DNA of 64,000 nt from Solirubrobacteraceae bacterium (GTDB lineage: Bacteria > Actinomycetota > Thermoleophilia > Solirubrobacterales > Solirubrobacteraceae), in assembly GCA_031177685.1 (NCBI GenBank), contig JAPSGI010000006.1:62001-126000 (forward strand), read 5' to 3'. Every line of letters starts with the position of its first letter. Within the stretch, counting starts at the first letter, position 1. This document shows, piece after piece, positions 1-9,445 of the stretch. The notes beneath the pieces were generated by a model, which made no database searches, was not told where the DNA came from, and saw only the letters and a list, made by a program, of their open reading frames with translations. The position numbers and the translations under genes were made by a program.

Positions 1-1
1 C

Positions 2-181
2 GGCCGCAGCGCGACGGTCCGCTCGCCGCTGGAGCCGCAGGGCCACGTGTACGTCGAAGGCGCGCTGTGGCGGGCGCGCGTCGTCGACGGCGCGCCGGCG
101 CCCGCGGTGGGCGAGCGCGTCGTCGTCGACGCGGTGGACGGACTGACCCTGCACGTACGACCCGAAAGGAAAGAGCCATGA
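2..181 (+). CDS. NfeD family protein, C-terminal fragment
   Basis: Only the last 59 codons are inside the window; the gene begins upstream. The visible part reads as the small OB-fold tail of NfeD proteins: a G-x-A-x-V start, the P-L-x-P-x-G-x-V-x-V-x-G-x-x-W strand pair, a G-x-x-V-x-V turn and a final G-L-T-L-x-V strand. NfeD proteins are membrane partners of SPFH (stomatin-like) proteins. The stop TGA (179-181) overlaps the ATG of the next gene, an SPFH protein, as ATGA, which fits a two-gene operon. Whether the missing N-terminal part has the ClpP-like protease domain of long NfeD forms cannot be seen. Confidence 0.8.
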   Translation, partial: GRSATVRSPLEPQGHVYVEGALWRARVVDGAPAPAVGERVVVDAVDGLTLHVRPERKEP

Positions 182-939
182 GCGTCGCCATCGCCGTCCT
201 GCTGGCCGCCGGTTTCGTGGGAGCGATCCTCCTCGCGTCGGCGATCCGGATCCTGCGCGAGTACGAGCGCGGGGTCGTGTTCCGCCTCGGTCGCCTGCTG
301 GGAAGCAAGGGGCCCGGCCTGATCCTCCTCATCCCCGTGATCGACAAGATGGTGCGCGTCGACCTGCGCACGGTCACGCTCAACATCCCTCCTCAGGAGG
401 TCATCACGCGCGACAACGTGCCCGCGCGGGTCAACGCGGTGGCGTACTTCCGCGTCGTGGACCCGGTGCGCTCGGTCGTTGACGTCGAGAACTTCCTGCA
501 GGCGACGTCGCAGATCTCCCAAACCACGCTGCGCTCGGTGCTCGGCAAGGCCGACCTCGACACGCTGCTGGCCGAGCGCGAGCGGCTCAACGAGGACCTC
601 CAGAAGATCATCGACGAGCAGACCGAGCCGTGGGGCGTGAAGGTCTCGATCGTGGAGATCAAGGACGTGGAGATCCCCACCGAGATGCAGCGTGCGATGG
701 CGCGCCAGGCGGAGGCGGAGCGCAGCCGCCGCGCCAAGATCATCAACGCGGAGGGCGAGTTCCAGGCCTCCGAGCGCATCTTCGACGCCGCCGAGGTGAT
801 CAGCCGCAACCCCGCCGGCATGCAGCTGCGCTACCTGCAGACGCTCGGCGACCTCGGCGCCGGACAGGGCAGCACGCTGGTCGTGCCCCTGCCGCTGGAC
901 CTGTTCCGCGCTACCCGGACCCCGCCCGCGGCGGAATGA
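178..939 (+). CDS. Slipin / SPFH (band 7) membrane protein
   Basis: The 253-residue protein has one N-terminal membrane segment (about residues 3-23) followed by a band 7 domain. Typical slipin features are the [13 protein letters not shown] start, the G-P-G-L-x-L-x-I-P turn and the T-R-D-N-V-P-A-R-V strand. A charged helix rich in Ala/Glu/Arg follows, then a short tail ending near the P-L-P-L-D-L motif. Slipins form oligomeric scaffolds in membranes and usually pair with NfeD. The ATG at 178 overlaps the NfeD stop and follows an AGGAAAG-like ribosome site, so it is preferred over upstream in-frame starts. It converges with, and overlaps by 29 bp, the next gene on the other strand. Confidence 0.93.
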   Translation: MSVAIAVLLAAGFVGAILLASAIRILREYERGVVFRLGRLLGSKGPGLILLIPVIDKMVRVDLRTVTLNIPPQEVITRDNVPARVNAVAYFRVVDPVRSVVDVENFLQATSQISQTTLRSVLGKADLDTLLAERERLNEDLQKIIDEQTEPWGVKVSIVEIKDVEIPTEMQRAMARQAEAERSRRAKIINAEGEFQASERIFDAAEVISRNPAGMQLRYLQTLGDLGAGQGSTLVVPLPLDLFRATRTPPAAE

Positions 940-2068
940 TCCGCACCAGCCGGTCGTCGCCCTCCCGCGGCGAGCCGCGGCCGTCGCGGTTGGAGGTCAG
1001 CGCGTACAGCGCGCCGTCGGGCCCTTCCACCACGGTGCGCACGCGCCCGACGTCGACCTCCTCGACGCGCTCGTCGACGGCGGCCCGGTTGCCGCGCAGG
1101 CGCACGCGGCGCACCTGCTCGCCCACCAGCGCGCCGAACACGAAGTCGCCGGTCCACGCGCTGCCCGGCAGGGTGACGAAGGAACCGCCGGCGGGCGCGA
1201 TCGCCTCCTCGTAGACGATCGCGGGGCGGTCGAAGCGCCCGTGGTCGGAGCCGTAGACCTCCGGCCAGCCGTAGTTGCCGCCCTCGCGGACCACGTTGAC
1301 CTCGTCGAAGCCGCGCGGGCCGTCGCCGCCGGACGGGCCGTGCTCGGTGGCCACCAGCCGGCCCGTGCGCGGGTGCCAGTCGAACCCCTGCGAGTTGCGG
1401 TGTCCGCGCGAGAGGATCTGCGGCTCGCCCCCGCCGCCGCGCACGTCCTGCACCGCGACGCGCAGGAACTTGCCGCCGAGCGAGTCGGGGTCCTGCGCCA
1501 GCGCGCCGTTGCCCGTCTCGCCGGTGGAGACGTAGAGGTTCCCGTCGGGGCCGAAGCGGATGCGTCCGCCGTCGTGGTTGACGCCGGCGGGGATGTCCTG
1601 CACGACGACCTCCTCCTCGCGCAGGCGCGAACCGTCCAGGCGGTAGCGCGCCACCTCGTTGCCGCGCGCGGTGGTCCGGTACAGGTACAGGAACGAGTTG
1701 CGCTCGAACTGCGGGTCGACGGCCAGGCCCAGCAGCCCGCCCTCGCCGGTCGCCTCCACGGCCACCGTTCCCACCGTGCGCAGGTCGCCGTCGGGCAGCA
1801 GCATCCGCACGCGCCCGGCGCGCTCGGTGATCAGGGCGCGACCGTCTGGAAGGAACCCGATCTCCCAGGGCGTGTTCAGCCCCTCGGCCACGGTCTCGAC
1901 GCGCGGGGCGCCGCGGCTGCGCAGCAGGTCGGTCCGCTCGGTCGTGGCGGTGGCCGGCGCCGTGGCGGTCGTGACGGGGCGCGTCGCGGTCGTCTCGTCG
2001 CCGTCGCCGTCCCCGCCGCACCCGGCGAGGGCGAGGACCGCGAGGAGGGGGAGGGCGGCGCGCTTCAC
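911..2068 (-). CDS. PQQ-dependent sugar dehydrogenase-like lipoprotein
   Basis: The 385-residue protein has a lipoprotein signal peptide with the lipobox L-A-G-C at residues 14-17, so it should be anchored on the outer face of the membrane. The rest is a six-bladed beta-propeller of the soluble glucose/aldose sugar dehydrogenase family: [24 protein letters not shown] and Y-V-S-T-G-E are blade motifs, and the H-D-G-G region holds the family's catalytic His. Family members oxidise aldoses with pyrroloquinoline quinone; the true substrate is unknown here. Its ATG overlaps the stop of the upstream YjbQ gene by four bases (2065-2068), so the two are probably cotranscribed. Confidence 0.88.
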   Translation of the reverse strand: MKRAALPLLAVLALAGCGGDGDGDETTATRPVTTATAPATATTERTDLLRSRGAPRVETVAEGLNTPWEIGFLPDGRALITERAGRVRMLLPDGDLRTVGTVAVEATGEGGLLGLAVDPQFERNSFLYLYRTTARGNEVARYRLDGSRLREEEVVVQDIPAGVNHDGGRIRFGPDGNLYVSTGETGNGALAQDPDSLGGKFLRVAVQDVRGGGGEPQILSRGHRNSQGFDWHPRTGRLVATEHGPSGGDGPRGFDEVNVVREGGNYGWPEVYGSDHGRFDRPAIVYEEAIAPAGGSFVTLPGSAWTGDFVFGALVGEQVRRVRLRGNRAAVDERVEEVDVGRVRTVVEGPDGALYALTSNRDGRGSPREGDDRLVRIIPPRAGSG

Positions 2069-2526
2069 TCGCCGATCACCTTAATGACCAGGCGCTTGGG
2101 GCGGCGCCCGTCGAACTCCGTGTAGAAGACCGCCTGCCACGGCCCCAGGTCCAGGCGCCCGCCGGTGATCGGCAGCACGACCTGGTGGCGCACGAGGAGG
2201 TTCTTGAGGTGCGCGTCGCCGTTGTCCTCGCCGCCGCGGTGGTGGCGGTAGTCGCCGGGGTCGGGGAGCAGCTCGCGCGCCACGTCGTTGGCGGGCTCCT
2301 TCCAGGACGGCGGGGCCAGCTTGTCCAGCCACTCCAGGGCGTCGGCCTGGATCCCCGGCTCGTCGTCGTTGACCCACACGCCGGCGGTGATGTGCATCGC
2401 CGAGACGAGGACCATCCCCTCGCTCACCCCGGACTCGTCCACCGCCGCCTGCACGTCGTCGGTGATGCGCACGAACTCGCGGCGCTCGCGCGTCTGAAGG
2501 GTCTTGTGGACGGTGTGCGACTTCAC
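2065..2526 (-). CDS. YjbQ / UPF0047 family protein
   Basis: This 153-residue protein matches the YjbQ (secondary thiamine-phosphate synthase) family: [10 protein letters not shown] near residue 50, a [11 protein letters not shown] helix, an [12 protein letters not shown] metal-site loop and the closing G-R-L-D-L-G-P-W-Q ... E-F-D-G-R-R block. Some family members show weak thiamin phosphate synthase activity, but the real role is unsettled. The GTG at 2526 is chosen because a perfect AAGGAGG (2540-2534) lies seven bases upstream; an in-frame ATG further upstream lacks this. It faces away from the SDR gene that starts at 2569, leaving a 42-bp divergent control region. Confidence 0.9.
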   Translation of the reverse strand: MKSHTVHKTLQTRERREFVRITDDVQAAVDESGVSEGMVLVSAMHITAGVWVNDDEPGIQADALEWLDKLAPPSWKEPANDVARELLPDPGDYRHHRGGEDNGDAHLKNLLVRHQVVLPITGGRLDLGPWQAVFYTEFDGRRPKRLVIKVIGE

Positions 2527-2568
2527 GAGCGGGCCTCCTTCGTGGGTTTCGAGCATCATGCCCGTCCC

Positions 2569-3369
2569 ATGGACCTCGGACTGCTCGGCAGGGCCTGCGT
2601 CGTGACGGGGGCGAGCCGGGGGATCGGCCTGGCCACCGCGCGGCTGCTGTGCGCGGAGGGCGCCAGCGTGCTGCTCGTGGCCCGCGACTCCGGCACGCTG
2701 TCGCGGGCGGCCGCCGAGCTGACGGCGGAGGGGGGCCGTGCGATCGCGCTCGCCGTCGACCTGACCGGCGCCGATGCCGGGGAGCGGGTCGTAACGGCGG
2801 CGCAGGAGGCGTTCGGACCGCTGTACGCGCTGGTCAACTGCGCCGGGTTCACGCGCGCACGCGAACTCGACGAGCTGACCGACGACGACTGGCGCGCGCA
2901 CTGGGAGATCCACGTGATGGCCTCGCTGCACACCATGCAAGCCGCCGCGCCCGGGATGGCCGAGCGCGGCGAGGGCCGGATCGTGAACGTCACCTCGTCG
3001 TCCGCCCGGCGGCCGTCCGCGACGCTGGACGCCGCCTACTCGGTGACCAAGGCGGCGCAACTCTCCCTCTCGCGCGTGTTCGCCGATCGCTACGCCGCGC
3101 GCGGCGTGCTGGTGAACGCGGTCGCGCCGGGGCCGGTCGCCGGCTCGATGTGGCTGTCCGAAGGCGGGCTGGCCGACGAGATCGCGGGCCGGCGCGGCAT
3201 CTCGCGCGAGGAGGTCCTCGAGTCCACCGGTGCCCGCCAGCCGCGCGGGCGCATGGGCACCGAGGACGAGGTCGCCGCGGTGATCGCCTTCCTGTGCTCG
3301 GCGCGCGCGGCGAACGTCGCCGGCGCGGTGTGGGCGGTGGACGGCGGGTCCGTGCCCACCGTCTCCTGA
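2569..3369 (+). CDS. Short-chain dehydrogenase/reductase
   Basis: The 266-residue protein is a classical SDR: the dinucleotide motif T-G-A-S-R-G-I-G is at residues 13-20, an N-C-A-G-F strand follows, and the catalytic set is S-S-S then Y-S-V-T-K. The C-terminal A-x-N-V-A-G-A-V-W-x-V-D-G-G is typical of FabG-like enzymes. It probably reduces a ketone or oxidises an alcohol with NAD(P)H. It lies upstream of two MaoC-type dehydratase genes, so a role in acyl-chain metabolism is possible, though 164 bp with hairpins separate them. Start ATG at 2569 leaves the glycine-rich motif at the usual distance from the N-terminus. Confidence 0.9.
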   Translation: MDLGLLGRACVVTGASRGIGLATARLLCAEGASVLLVARDSGTLSRAAAELTAEGGRAIALAVDLTGADAGERVVTAAQEAFGPLYALVNCAGFTRARELDELTDDDWRAHWEIHVMASLHTMQAAAPGMAERGEGRIVNVTSSSARRPSATLDAAYSVTKAAQLSLSRVFADRYAARGVLVNAVAPGPVAGSMWLSEGGLADEIAGRRGISREEVLESTGARQPRGRMGTEDEVAAVIAFLCSARAANVAGAVWAVDGGSVPTVS

Positions 3370-3379
3370 ACGGACGGAA

Positions 3380-3423
3380 GGGGCCCGGCGAAGCCGGACC
3401 CCCTCGACCCTTTCGGCAAAGGG
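3380..3423 (+). terminator. Tandem hairpins after the SDR gene
   Basis: Two stem-loops follow the SDR stop. The first pairs 3380-3389 with 3393-3402 (one C-A mismatch, 3-nt loop). The second is a perfect six-pair stem, CCCTTT (3408-3413) with AAAGGG (3418-3423), and a CGGC loop. There is no U-run, so this is a candidate structure-only terminator or RNA stabiliser, not a proven one. Confidence 0.4.
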
Positions 3424-3516
3424 CGGGACGGGGGACTATGTGCCGATCCGGCCCTTGCCGCTCAGAGTTCGCATACCCGCCTGAACGCACACGCAACGTC
3501 CGGTTGCCGGTGGAAC

Positions 3517-3522
3517 TAGACT
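3517..3522 (+). promoter_or_regulatory. Possible -10 box of the HadA-like gene
   Basis: TAGACT lies 11 nt before the ATG at 3534. No clear -35 is seen. It fits the window-wide pattern of TANNNT boxes very close to start codons, but the spacing is longer than in the best cases. Confidence 0.35.
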
Positions 3523-3533
3523 GCGCCGCCGTC

Positions 3534-3974
3534 ATGCCCGTCAACGCCGAAGCGGTCGGGAAGTCCTACCCGCCGGTCGTCTACGCGGTGGGCCGCGAGA
3601 AGGTCCGCGAGTACGCGCATGCGGTCGGCGAGACCAATCCGCTGTACCACGACGTCGAGGCGGCGCGCGCCGCCGGCTACGCCGACGTGGTGGCTCCGCC
3701 GATGTTCGCGGTGGTCTACAGCGCTCCCGTCATGGGGCCGGCGATCCTCGACCCGGCCGTCGGGATCAACCTGGCCGCGATGGTCCACGGCGGCCAGGAG
3801 TTCGTGTGGGGCGAGCCGGTGGTGGCGGGCGACGAGATCTCGACCACCGCGACGGTGAAGGACGTCTCCGAGCGCGGCGGCATGGGCTTCTACGTCTTCG
3901 AGTCGGTGTCGCGCAACCAGGACGGCGAGACGGTTTGCACCGGCACCTGGACCAACATCGTGCGGGGGGTGTGA
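3534..3974 (+). CDS. MaoC-like dehydratase, HadA-type subunit
   Basis: The 146-residue hot-dog protein resembles the N-terminal FAS1-like/HadA group: V-G-E-T-N-P-L-Y-H-D near residue 35, then A-P-P-M-F-A-V-V, H-G-G-Q-E-F and a final T-x-T-N-I-V strand. The hydratase motif of catalytic MaoC domains (D-x-N-P-I-H) is degenerate here, as in mycobacterial HadA, so this chain probably binds substrate while its neighbour supplies catalysis. Its stop overlaps the start of the next gene (TGATG). The pair likely forms a heterodimeric (3R)-hydroxyacyl thioester dehydratase for fatty acid synthesis or breakdown; which one cannot be told from sequence alone. Confidence 0.85.
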   Translation: MPVNAEAVGKSYPPVVYAVGREKVREYAHAVGETNPLYHDVEAARAAGYADVVAPPMFAVVYSAPVMGPAILDPAVGINLAAMVHGGQEFVWGEPVVAGDEISTTATVKDVSERGGMGFYVFESVSRNQDGETVCTGTWTNIVRGV

Positions 3975-4360
3975 TGGAGCCCGGCGAGGCGATTCCCGAG
4001 CTGCGCGTGACACCGGACAAGTACGTGACCTACCGCTACGCCGGCGCGTCGGGGGACTTCAACCCGATCCACATCGACGAGGAGTTCGCGCGCGCCGTCG
4101 GGCTGCCGGGCCGGATCCTGCACGGGCTGTGGACGATGGCTCAGGTCGCCCGCGCCGCCGAGCAGGTCGCGGGCGACGACCCCACCGCGCTGCGCCGCCT
4201 CTCGGTCCAGTTCCGCGGAATGGGCGCGCTCGAGCAGGAGATCGCGGTCACCGGCACGGTGCGCGAGGCCGGGGACGGCACCGCCACGCTGGAGCTGGAG
4301 GCCGAGCAGGACGGCAAGCGGATCATCCGCAACGCCGAAGCGGACATAGCCGTCTCCTGA
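3974..4360 (+). CDS. MaoC-like dehydratase, HadB-type catalytic subunit
   Basis: The 128-residue hot-dog protein has the full hydratase motif: S-G-D-F-N-P-I-H-I-D followed by the F-A ... G-L-P-G-R-I-L-H-G-L-W helix, including the catalytic Asp and His of R-specific enoyl hydratases. It overlaps the HadA-like gene by one base, which argues for translational coupling and an equimolar heterodimer, as in HadAB of mycobacteria. The reaction would be interconversion of (3R)-hydroxyacyl and trans-2-enoyl thioesters. Length is normal for a single hot-dog domain. Confidence 0.88.
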   Translation: MEPGEAIPELRVTPDKYVTYRYAGASGDFNPIHIDEEFARAVGLPGRILHGLWTMAQVARAAEQVAGDDPTALRRLSVQFRGMGALEQEIAVTGTVREAGDGTATLELEAEQDGKRIIRNAEADIAVS

Positions 4361-4395
4361 GCGGTTCCGTCCGGGGGGCGCTCCACCCTGCGGGC

Positions 4396-4578
4396 GTGGT
4401 CCATGTCCTGCTCTCCTGCCACGACTCGCGCTGCACGTCGGTGTACGAGGCGTACGGCGCCCTGGAGGACGTGGCGGCGCTGGCCTGCGAGTGCGGGTGC
4501 GCGCTGCAGATCGTGCGCGACCTCGGCGACGCCCGGGACGCTCCGCGCCCGCTCGAGCTGATCCGGCTCGCCGCCTAG
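4396..4578 (+). CDS. Small cysteine-rich hypothetical protein
   Basis: A 60-residue frame from GTG at 4396 to TAG at 4578 fills the gap between the HadB-like gene and hrcA. It has five cysteines in two clusters: C-H-D-S-R-C near the start and C-E-C-G-C in the middle, a spacing that would suit a metal or disulfide site. Codon third positions are strongly G/C, as in real genes here. I recognise no family. The start is uncertain and no strong ribosome site is visible. Confidence 0.5.
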   Translation: MVHVLLSCHDSRCTSVYEAYGALEDVAALACECGCALQIVRDLGDARDAPRPLELIRLAA

Positions 4579-4595
4579 GCCCTCGTACGCCTTCG

Positions 4596-4601
4596 TACAA
4601 T
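4596..4601 (+). promoter_or_regulatory. -10 box of hrcA, leaderless layout
   Basis: TACAAT ends six bases before the GTG start of hrcA at 4608. A transcript starting about seven bases after the box would begin at the start codon. No CIRCE inverted repeat (the usual HrcA operator) is visible around it. Confidence 0.55.
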
Positions 4602-4607
4602 CGTCGC

Positions 4608-5618
4608 GTGCTGAGCGAACGCCAGGAGCTGATCCTCCGCAAGGTGGTGGAGGGCCACCGGGACCTCGGCGTCCCCGTCGCGTCCAAGGTGCTGGCGGAG
4701 GACCCGGAAATCGACTGGGGACCCTCCACGGTCCGCCACGAGCTGGCCGTGCTCGAGGAGCAGGGCCTGCTGGCCCATCCCCACACCTCGGCGGGCAGGG
4801 TGCCGACCGACGCGGGCTACCGCTACTTCGTGGACCGGCTGCTGCCCGCGGCGCCGCGCACGCGCCTCGCGCTGACGCTCGTGCGCCGCGAGGTGGACAC
4901 CGCCATGCGCGTGACCACCGAGACGCTCTCCCAGGTGACGAGCCTGCTCTCGATCGTGTCCGCGCCGTCGCTGCAGACCGCCACGGTCCGCCACGTCGAG
5001 GTGCTCGTCCTGCAGCCCCACGTCCTGATGGTCGTCGTGATCACGTCCACGGGCGGCGTGACGAAGCGGCTGTTCACCTTCGAGTCGCCGATCGACGCGG
5101 GCCTGTCCGATTGGGCGGCGGAGTACCTCAACGAGCGCCTCGTGGGCCTGGGACTGGGCGCGCGGATGCTCGGCCAGCGCCTGAGCGACCCGCAGCTGCC
5201 CGTGCGCGAGCGCACGTTCCTGGAGCGGCTGGCGCCCGCCTTCACCGAGCTCGACGAGGGCGCCCGCGACACCCTGTACGTGGAGGGCGCCGCCCGCCTG
5301 CTGCGCGAGGAGCGCTTCCAGGACCTCTCCGAGCTGCACGAGCTGATGGCGATGCTGGAGCGCCGCGTCTCCCTGCTCGGCGTCCTGCGCGCGGCGCTGG
5401 ACCAGCGCGACGTGTACGTGCGCATCGGCGCCGAGAACGAGCGGCCCGAGCTGCGCTCGCTCTCCGTGGTCGCCGCCGCGTACGGGCTGCCGCGCCGCAG
5501 CCTCGGCACGGTGTCGGTGATCGGCCCGACGCACATGGACTACGCCACCGCGATCCACTCCGTCCGCGACGCCGCGCTGCAGCTCTCGCGCTTCGTCGAG
5601 GACGTCTACGACGAATAG
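4608..5618 (+). CDS. hrcA: Heat-inducible transcription repressor HrcA
   Basis: The 336-residue protein starts with the HrcA winged helix ([15 protein letters not shown] ... [18 protein letters not shown] ... [10 protein letters not shown]-x-G-Y-R), followed by the GAF-like dimer domain and the C-terminal I-G-P-T-H-M-D-Y block. HrcA represses chaperone genes by binding CIRCE. It is three bases upstream of dnaJ, the common hrcA-dnaJ arrangement. GTG at 4608 is the start because it follows the -10 box at the leaderless distance and begins the conserved domain. Confidence 0.96.
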   Translation: MLSERQELILRKVVEGHRDLGVPVASKVLAEDPEIDWGPSTVRHELAVLEEQGLLAHPHTSAGRVPTDAGYRYFVDRLLPAAPRTRLALTLVRREVDTAMRVTTETLSQVTSLLSIVSAPSLQTATVRHVEVLVLQPHVLMVVVITSTGGVTKRLFTFESPIDAGLSDWAAEYLNERLVGLGLGARMLGQRLSDPQLPVRERTFLERLAPAFTELDEGARDTLYVEGAARLLREERFQDLSELHELMAMLERRVSLLGVLRAALDQRDVYVRIGAENERPELRSLSVVAAAYGLPRRSLGTVSVIGPTHMDYATAIHSVRDAALQLSRFVEDVYDE

Positions 5619-5620
5619 CC

Positions 5621-6757
5621 GTGCCGCGCGACTACTACGACGTCCTGGGCGTCTCCCGTGGCGCCGATGAGCAGGAGATCAAGAAGTCCTTCCGCCGCCT
5701 GGCGCGCGAGCTGCACCCCGACGTCAACGCGCACGACCCCGAGGCGGAGGAGAAGTTCAAGGAGGCGGCGGAGGCCTACGAGGTCCTGTCGGACCCCGAG
5801 CGCCGGCAGATCTACGACCGCTACGGCCACGACGGCCTGCGTTCGGGCGGTTTTGAGCCCAGCTTCGAGGGCTTCGGCTCGTTCGCGGACATCTTCGACG
5901 CGTTCTTCGGCGGCAGCGGCGGCGGGTTCGGCTTCGGTGGCGCGACGCGCTCGCGCGCGGTCCAGGGCGGCGACGTCGCCGTCACCGCCGAGGTGACGCT
6001 GGCCCAGGTGATCGCCGGCGCGTCGGTCGAGGTCTCCTACGACGCGGCGGGCGAGTGCCCGCGCTGCCACGGCAACCAGGCCGAGCCCGGGACGCCGATC
6101 GAGACCTGCCAGCGCTGCGGCGGCGCCGGCCAGCTGCGGGCCGTGTCGCGCACGCCGTTCGGCCAGGTGGTGCGCGCGACGGCGTGCGACGTGTGCCGCG
6201 GCGAGGGGAAGGTGGCGTCCACGCCCTGCCGCGAGTGCAACGGCCGCGGCCGCAAGGTCGTCCTGCGTCGGCTGTCGATCGACGTGCCGGCGGGGATCGA
6301 GGACGGCCAGCGCATCCGGCTGTCCGGGCGCGGGCACGCCGGCGAGGCGGGCGGGCCGCCCGGCGACCTCTACGTGCTCGTGCGGGTCAAGGAGGACGAG
6401 CGCTTCCTGCGCGACGGGACCGACCTGGTCACCGTGGTCGACGTGCCGGCGCCGGCCGCGGCCCTCGGAACGAAAGTCACCGTCCCGAAGCTGGACGGCG
6501 ACCCGGTCGAGGTCGCGCTGGAGCCGGGCACCCAGCCCGGCGACACGGTGCTGCTGCGCGGCAGCGGGCTGCCGTCGCTGCGCGGCGGCCGGCGCGGCGA
6601 CCTGCGCGTCGTGGTCAACGTGGTGATCCCCCGGCATCTGTCCGCGCGCCAGCGCGAGCTGCTGGAGGAGCTGCACGGCACGCTGAGCGAGGAGAACCTG
6701 CGCGCCGCCGCGGACGAGGGCGTGTTCGCCAAGCTCAAGCGCGCGCTGCGGGCGTGA
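5621..6757 (+). CDS. dnaJ: Chaperone protein DnaJ
   Basis: The 378-residue protein has a complete J domain (D-Y-Y-D-V-L-G-V-S from residue 4, H-P-D at 32-34), a Gly/Phe-rich linker, a zinc-finger block with four C-x-x-C-x-G-type repeats, and the two C-terminal substrate-binding barrels. The J domain stimulates the ATPase of DnaK. The first zinc repeat reads C-P-R-C-H-G-N-Q, losing the last Gly of the C-x-x-C-x-G-x-G consensus; the other three are normal. GTG at 5621 is three bases after the hrcA stop. No dnaK or grpE is in the window. Confidence 0.96.
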   Translation: MPRDYYDVLGVSRGADEQEIKKSFRRLARELHPDVNAHDPEAEEKFKEAAEAYEVLSDPERRQIYDRYGHDGLRSGGFEPSFEGFGSFADIFDAFFGGSGGGFGFGGATRSRAVQGGDVAVTAEVTLAQVIAGASVEVSYDAAGECPRCHGNQAEPGTPIETCQRCGGAGQLRAVSRTPFGQVVRATACDVCRGEGKVASTPCRECNGRGRKVVLRRLSIDVPAGIEDGQRIRLSGRGHAGEAGGPPGDLYVLVRVKEDERFLRDGTDLVTVVDVPAPAAALGTKVTVPKLDGDPVEVALEPGTQPGDTVLLRGSGLPSLRGGRRGDLRVVVNVVIPRHLSARQRELLEELHGTLSEENLRAAADEGVFAKLKRALRA

Positions 6758-7566
6758 TCCGGCTCGCGGTGCGCGTCCGGCGCGCCGACGCCGAGGCGGT
6801 CCTGGCCGAGCTCCTGGAGCTCGCGCCCAACGGGGTGGAGGAGAGCGAGGACGGCGAGGTCGTCGAGTACGCGGTGTACGGCGCGCCCGGCGAGCTGCCG
6901 GAGCTGCCCGACGTCCGTGCCGCGGCGGGTCCGGCGCTGGTGGAGATCGCCACGCGCGAGATCCCCGACGACTGGTATGACGGCTGGAAGCGGTTCCACC
7001 GCCCGGTGGACGTGGGCGGGCGGCTGTGGGTGCGCCCGCCCTGGGAGGCGGCGCGCGCGGACCGCCTCGACGTGGCCATCGACCCGGGACAGGCGTTCGG
7101 GACCGGCGCGCACCACACCACACGGCTGTGCTTGGAGCTGCTCCTCGACCTTCCCGCGACCGGGCCGTTCGCCGACGTCGGCTGCGGCTCGGGCGTGCTG
7201 GGCATCGCCGCGGCCAAGCTCGGCTGGGCGCCGGTGGTCGGGCTCGACCACGAGGCGGCGGCGGTCGAGGCGGCGCGCGCGAACGCCGCGGCCAACGGGG
7301 TGCAGCTGGAGGTCCGCCGCTGGGACGCCCGGCGCGACCCACTCCCGGCGGCCGAGACGATCGCGGCCAACCTCCTGCGCCCGCTCCTGCGGGCGGTCGC
7401 CGAGCGGCTCGCGCCGCCGCTTCCGCGCCACCTCGTGGCCAGCGGGCTGCTGCGCGAGGAGGCCGGCGAGGTGGCGGCCGCCTTCGCAGCCCGCGGCCTG
7501 CGCGAACGGGCGCGCCGCGAGGCGGGGGAGTGGGCGGCGCTGCGACTCGAAGCGCCGCGATACTGA
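6754..7566 (+). CDS. prmA: Ribosomal protein L11 methyltransferase
   Basis: The 270-residue protein overlaps the dnaJ stop as GTGA. It has a short N-terminal substrate-recognition domain, a linker with [12 protein letters not shown], the [17 protein letters not shown] motif typical of PrmA, and a Rossmann SAM domain with [11 protein letters not shown]. PrmA trimethylates Lys and the N-terminus of ribosomal protein L11. The hrcA-dnaJ-prmA order is common in many bacteria and supports the call. Confidence 0.93.
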   Translation: MIRLAVRVRRADAEAVLAELLELAPNGVEESEDGEVVEYAVYGAPGELPELPDVRAAAGPALVEIATREIPDDWYDGWKRFHRPVDVGGRLWVRPPWEAARADRLDVAIDPGQAFGTGAHHTTRLCLELLLDLPATGPFADVGCGSGVLGIAAAKLGWAPVVGLDHEAAAVEAARANAAANGVQLEVRRWDARRDPLPAAETIAANLLRPLLRAVAERLAPPLPRHLVASGLLREEAGEVAAAFAARGLRERARREAGEWAALRLEAPRY

Positions 7567-7571
7567 GGGGG

Positions 7572-7985
7572 ATGAGCCCCGATCCCGAGCTCGATCTCCT
7601 GCGCCACGCGATCGAGAGCTTCGACGAGCAGATGCACGCGGGCCGGGTGGGCGACTGGTTCCATCCCGAGTGGACGGAGATCGTGCCGCTGCGCGCCGAT
7701 CTGGAGGGCATCACCTTCGCCGGCCCCGACGCCCCGCGCGAGTTCGTGGCCGCGGCGCGCGAGAGCTGGGAGTCACTGCGCTTCGAGGTTCGCGAGATCC
7801 GCCGCGTCGGGTCGGTGGTGTTCGCGCGCGTCCACCTGCACGCCCGTTCCCGCGAGGCGGCGGTGGAGGTCGACCAGGACTTCGGCGTGGTGGCCAGCTT
7901 TCGCGACGGACGGATCTCCCGGATGCACAGCTATACGGATCCCGACGCCGCGCGGGTGGCTGCGGAGGCGGCTGAGGAGCGTTGA
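7572..7985 (+). CDS. NTF2-like / SnoaL-like protein
   Basis: The 137-residue protein has the alpha+beta cone pattern of NTF2-like proteins: an N-terminal helix with F-D-E-Q-M-H-A-G-R, W-F-H-P-E-W-T-E and a closing antiparallel sheet with R-I-S-R-M-H-S-Y-T-D. Family members range from isomerases to polyketide cyclases and carriers, so no substrate can be named. The ATG at 7572 follows a GAGGGG stretch and sits five bases after prmA. Its stop overlaps the TTG start of the next gene. Confidence 0.75.
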   Translation: MSPDPELDLLRHAIESFDEQMHAGRVGDWFHPEWTEIVPLRADLEGITFAGPDAPREFVAAARESWESLRFEVREIRRVGSVVFARVHLHARSREAAVEVDQDFGVVASFRDGRISRMHSYTDPDAARVAAEAAEER

Positions 7986-9445
7986 CGGTGCTCGACGCGG
8001 CCGTCGTCGGCGCGGGCCACAACGGCCTGGTCGCCGCCGCGTACCTGGCCCGCGCGGGCCTGTCCGTGGAGGTGTTCGAGCGCCGCGACGTGGTCGGCGG
8101 CGCGTGCGTCACCGAGGAGCTGTGGCCGGGCGTGCGGGCCTCGCCTGGCGCGTACACGCTCTCCCTGCTGCGCCGCGAGATCATGGCCGAGCTGGACCTG
8201 GCGTCACACGGCCTCGACGTCCACGTACACGAGCCCTACCTGTTCGCCCCCCTGCCCGACGGGCGTCGGGTCGTCACGTGGTCGGACCGCGCCCGCACGC
8301 ACGAGCAGCTGGCGCGCGAGTGGTCGCGCGCCGACGCCGGCGCGTACGCGGCCTGGGCGGACCGCTGGGAGGCCGCCGCCGCGCGGGCCCGGCCGCTGAT
8401 GCTCCAGCCGCCGGACCGCGAGCGCTGGCTGGCCGCGATCGGGCCGGAGATCCTCGACGGGTCGATCGCCGCCGAGCTGGCCGCGATCCCGTCGGAGCCC
8501 GTGCGGGTCCCCTTCGCGATCCAGGGCCTGATCGGCACGCTGGCGGCGCCCGACGACCCCGGCACCGCCTTCGTCGCCTTCTACCACGACCTCGGCGAGG
8601 CGGCCGGACCGCCCGGCGCCTGGGGCTACGCCCGTGGCGGCATGGGCGCGGTCACCGCCGCCCTGCGCGCCGCCGCCGAGCAGGCGGGCGCCGCCGTCCG
8701 CACGGAGACCCCGGTCGAGCGGATCCTCGTCGCCGACGGGGTGGCGCACGGCATCGTGCTCGCGGACGGCCGCGAGGTTCGCGCCCGCGCCGTCCTCTCC
8801 AACGCCGATCCGCTTCGGACGTGCGCGCTCGCCGGCCTCCCCGCGCCCGAGGGCTGGCGCCAGGAGGGGCCGACGGTGAAGGTCATGCTCCTGCTCGACG
8901 GGCTGCCCGACTTCCCCGCCTGGCCGGGACCCGAGCCGTGGGCCGGGACGATCGACGTCGGCTTCACGCTCGACGACCTCACCGTGGCCGCGGCGGACGC
9001 GCGCGCCGGCCGCCCCGCCGCGCGACCCTGGATCGAGGCCTCGTGCCAGACCGCGTCCGATCCTACGCTCGTCCCGGACGGCCGCCACGTCCTGTCGATG
9101 TTCTGCCAGTGCTTCCCCGCCGACGTGGACGCGGACGCCGCCGCGGACGCCGCGATCGCGCGCTTCGCCGAGGTCTGCCCGCAGCTGCCCGACCGCATCG
9201 TCGACCGCCTCGCGCTCGGCCCGCGCGAGCTCGAGGCGCGCTTCGGCATCACCGGCGGCCACATCTTCCACGGCGAGATGCTCCCCGGCCAGCTCCTCGA
9301 AGACCGCCCCGGCGCCCGCCGCTTCGGCGGCGTGGAGAGCCTCTACCTCGCCGGCTCGGGAGCCCACCCCGGCGGAGCCGTCACCGGCGCCCCCGGCTAC
9401 CTCGCCGCCCAGGCCGCGATCACCGACCTCCAGGGGACTTTGTGA
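7982..9445 (+). CDS. Phytoene-desaturase-like FAD oxidoreductase, PYROXD2 type
   Basis: The 487-residue protein has a GxGxxG dinucleotide motif (G-A-G-H-N-G) at residues 10-15 followed by the E-V-F-E-R-R-D-V-V-G-G-A acid-tipped strand. The C-terminal G-G-x-x-F-H-G-E-M-L-P-G-Q-L block and A-G-S-G-A-H-P-G-G-A-V-T-G-A-P-G-Y match NAD(P)/FAD-dependent oxidoreductases of the PYROXD2/carotenoid desaturase-like group. The substrate is unknown. TTG at 7982 overlaps the preceding stop (TTGA); GTG at 7988 is a possible alternative. Immediately downstream lies the left end of a transposable element. Confidence 0.87.
   Translation: MTVLDAAVVGAGHNGLVAAAYLARAGLSVEVFERRDVVGGACVTEELWPGVRASPGAYTLSLLRREIMAELDLASHGLDVHVHEPYLFAPLPDGRRVVTWSDRARTHEQLAREWSRADAGAYAAWADRWEAAAARARPLMLQPPDRERWLAAIGPEILDGSIAAELAAIPSEPVRVPFAIQGLIGTLAAPDDPGTAFVAFYHDLGEAAGPPGAWGYARGGMGAVTAALRAAAEQAGAAVRTETPVERILVADGVAHGIVLADGREVRARAVLSNADPLRTCALAGLPAPEGWRQEGPTVKVMLLLDGLPDFPAWPGPEPWAGTIDVGFTLDDLTVAAADARAGRPAARPWIEASCQTASDPTLVPDGRHVLSMFCQCFPADVDADAAADAAIARFAEVCPQLPDRIVDRLALGPRELEARFGITGGHIFHGEMLPGQLLEDRPGARRFGGVESLYLAGSGAHPGGAVTGAPGYLAAQAAITDLQGTL

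Noticed and set aside
4579-4607. A CIRCE operator before hrcA
   Set aside because: No TTAGCACTC-N9-GAGTGCTAA-like inverted repeat is visible.
5606-7714. A 702-codon open frame on the minus strand
   Set aside because: It lies antisense to hrcA, dnaJ and prmA, and its composition is Arg/Pro/Ala-rich with no recognisable domain. Long antisense frames are expected in very G+C-rich DNA.
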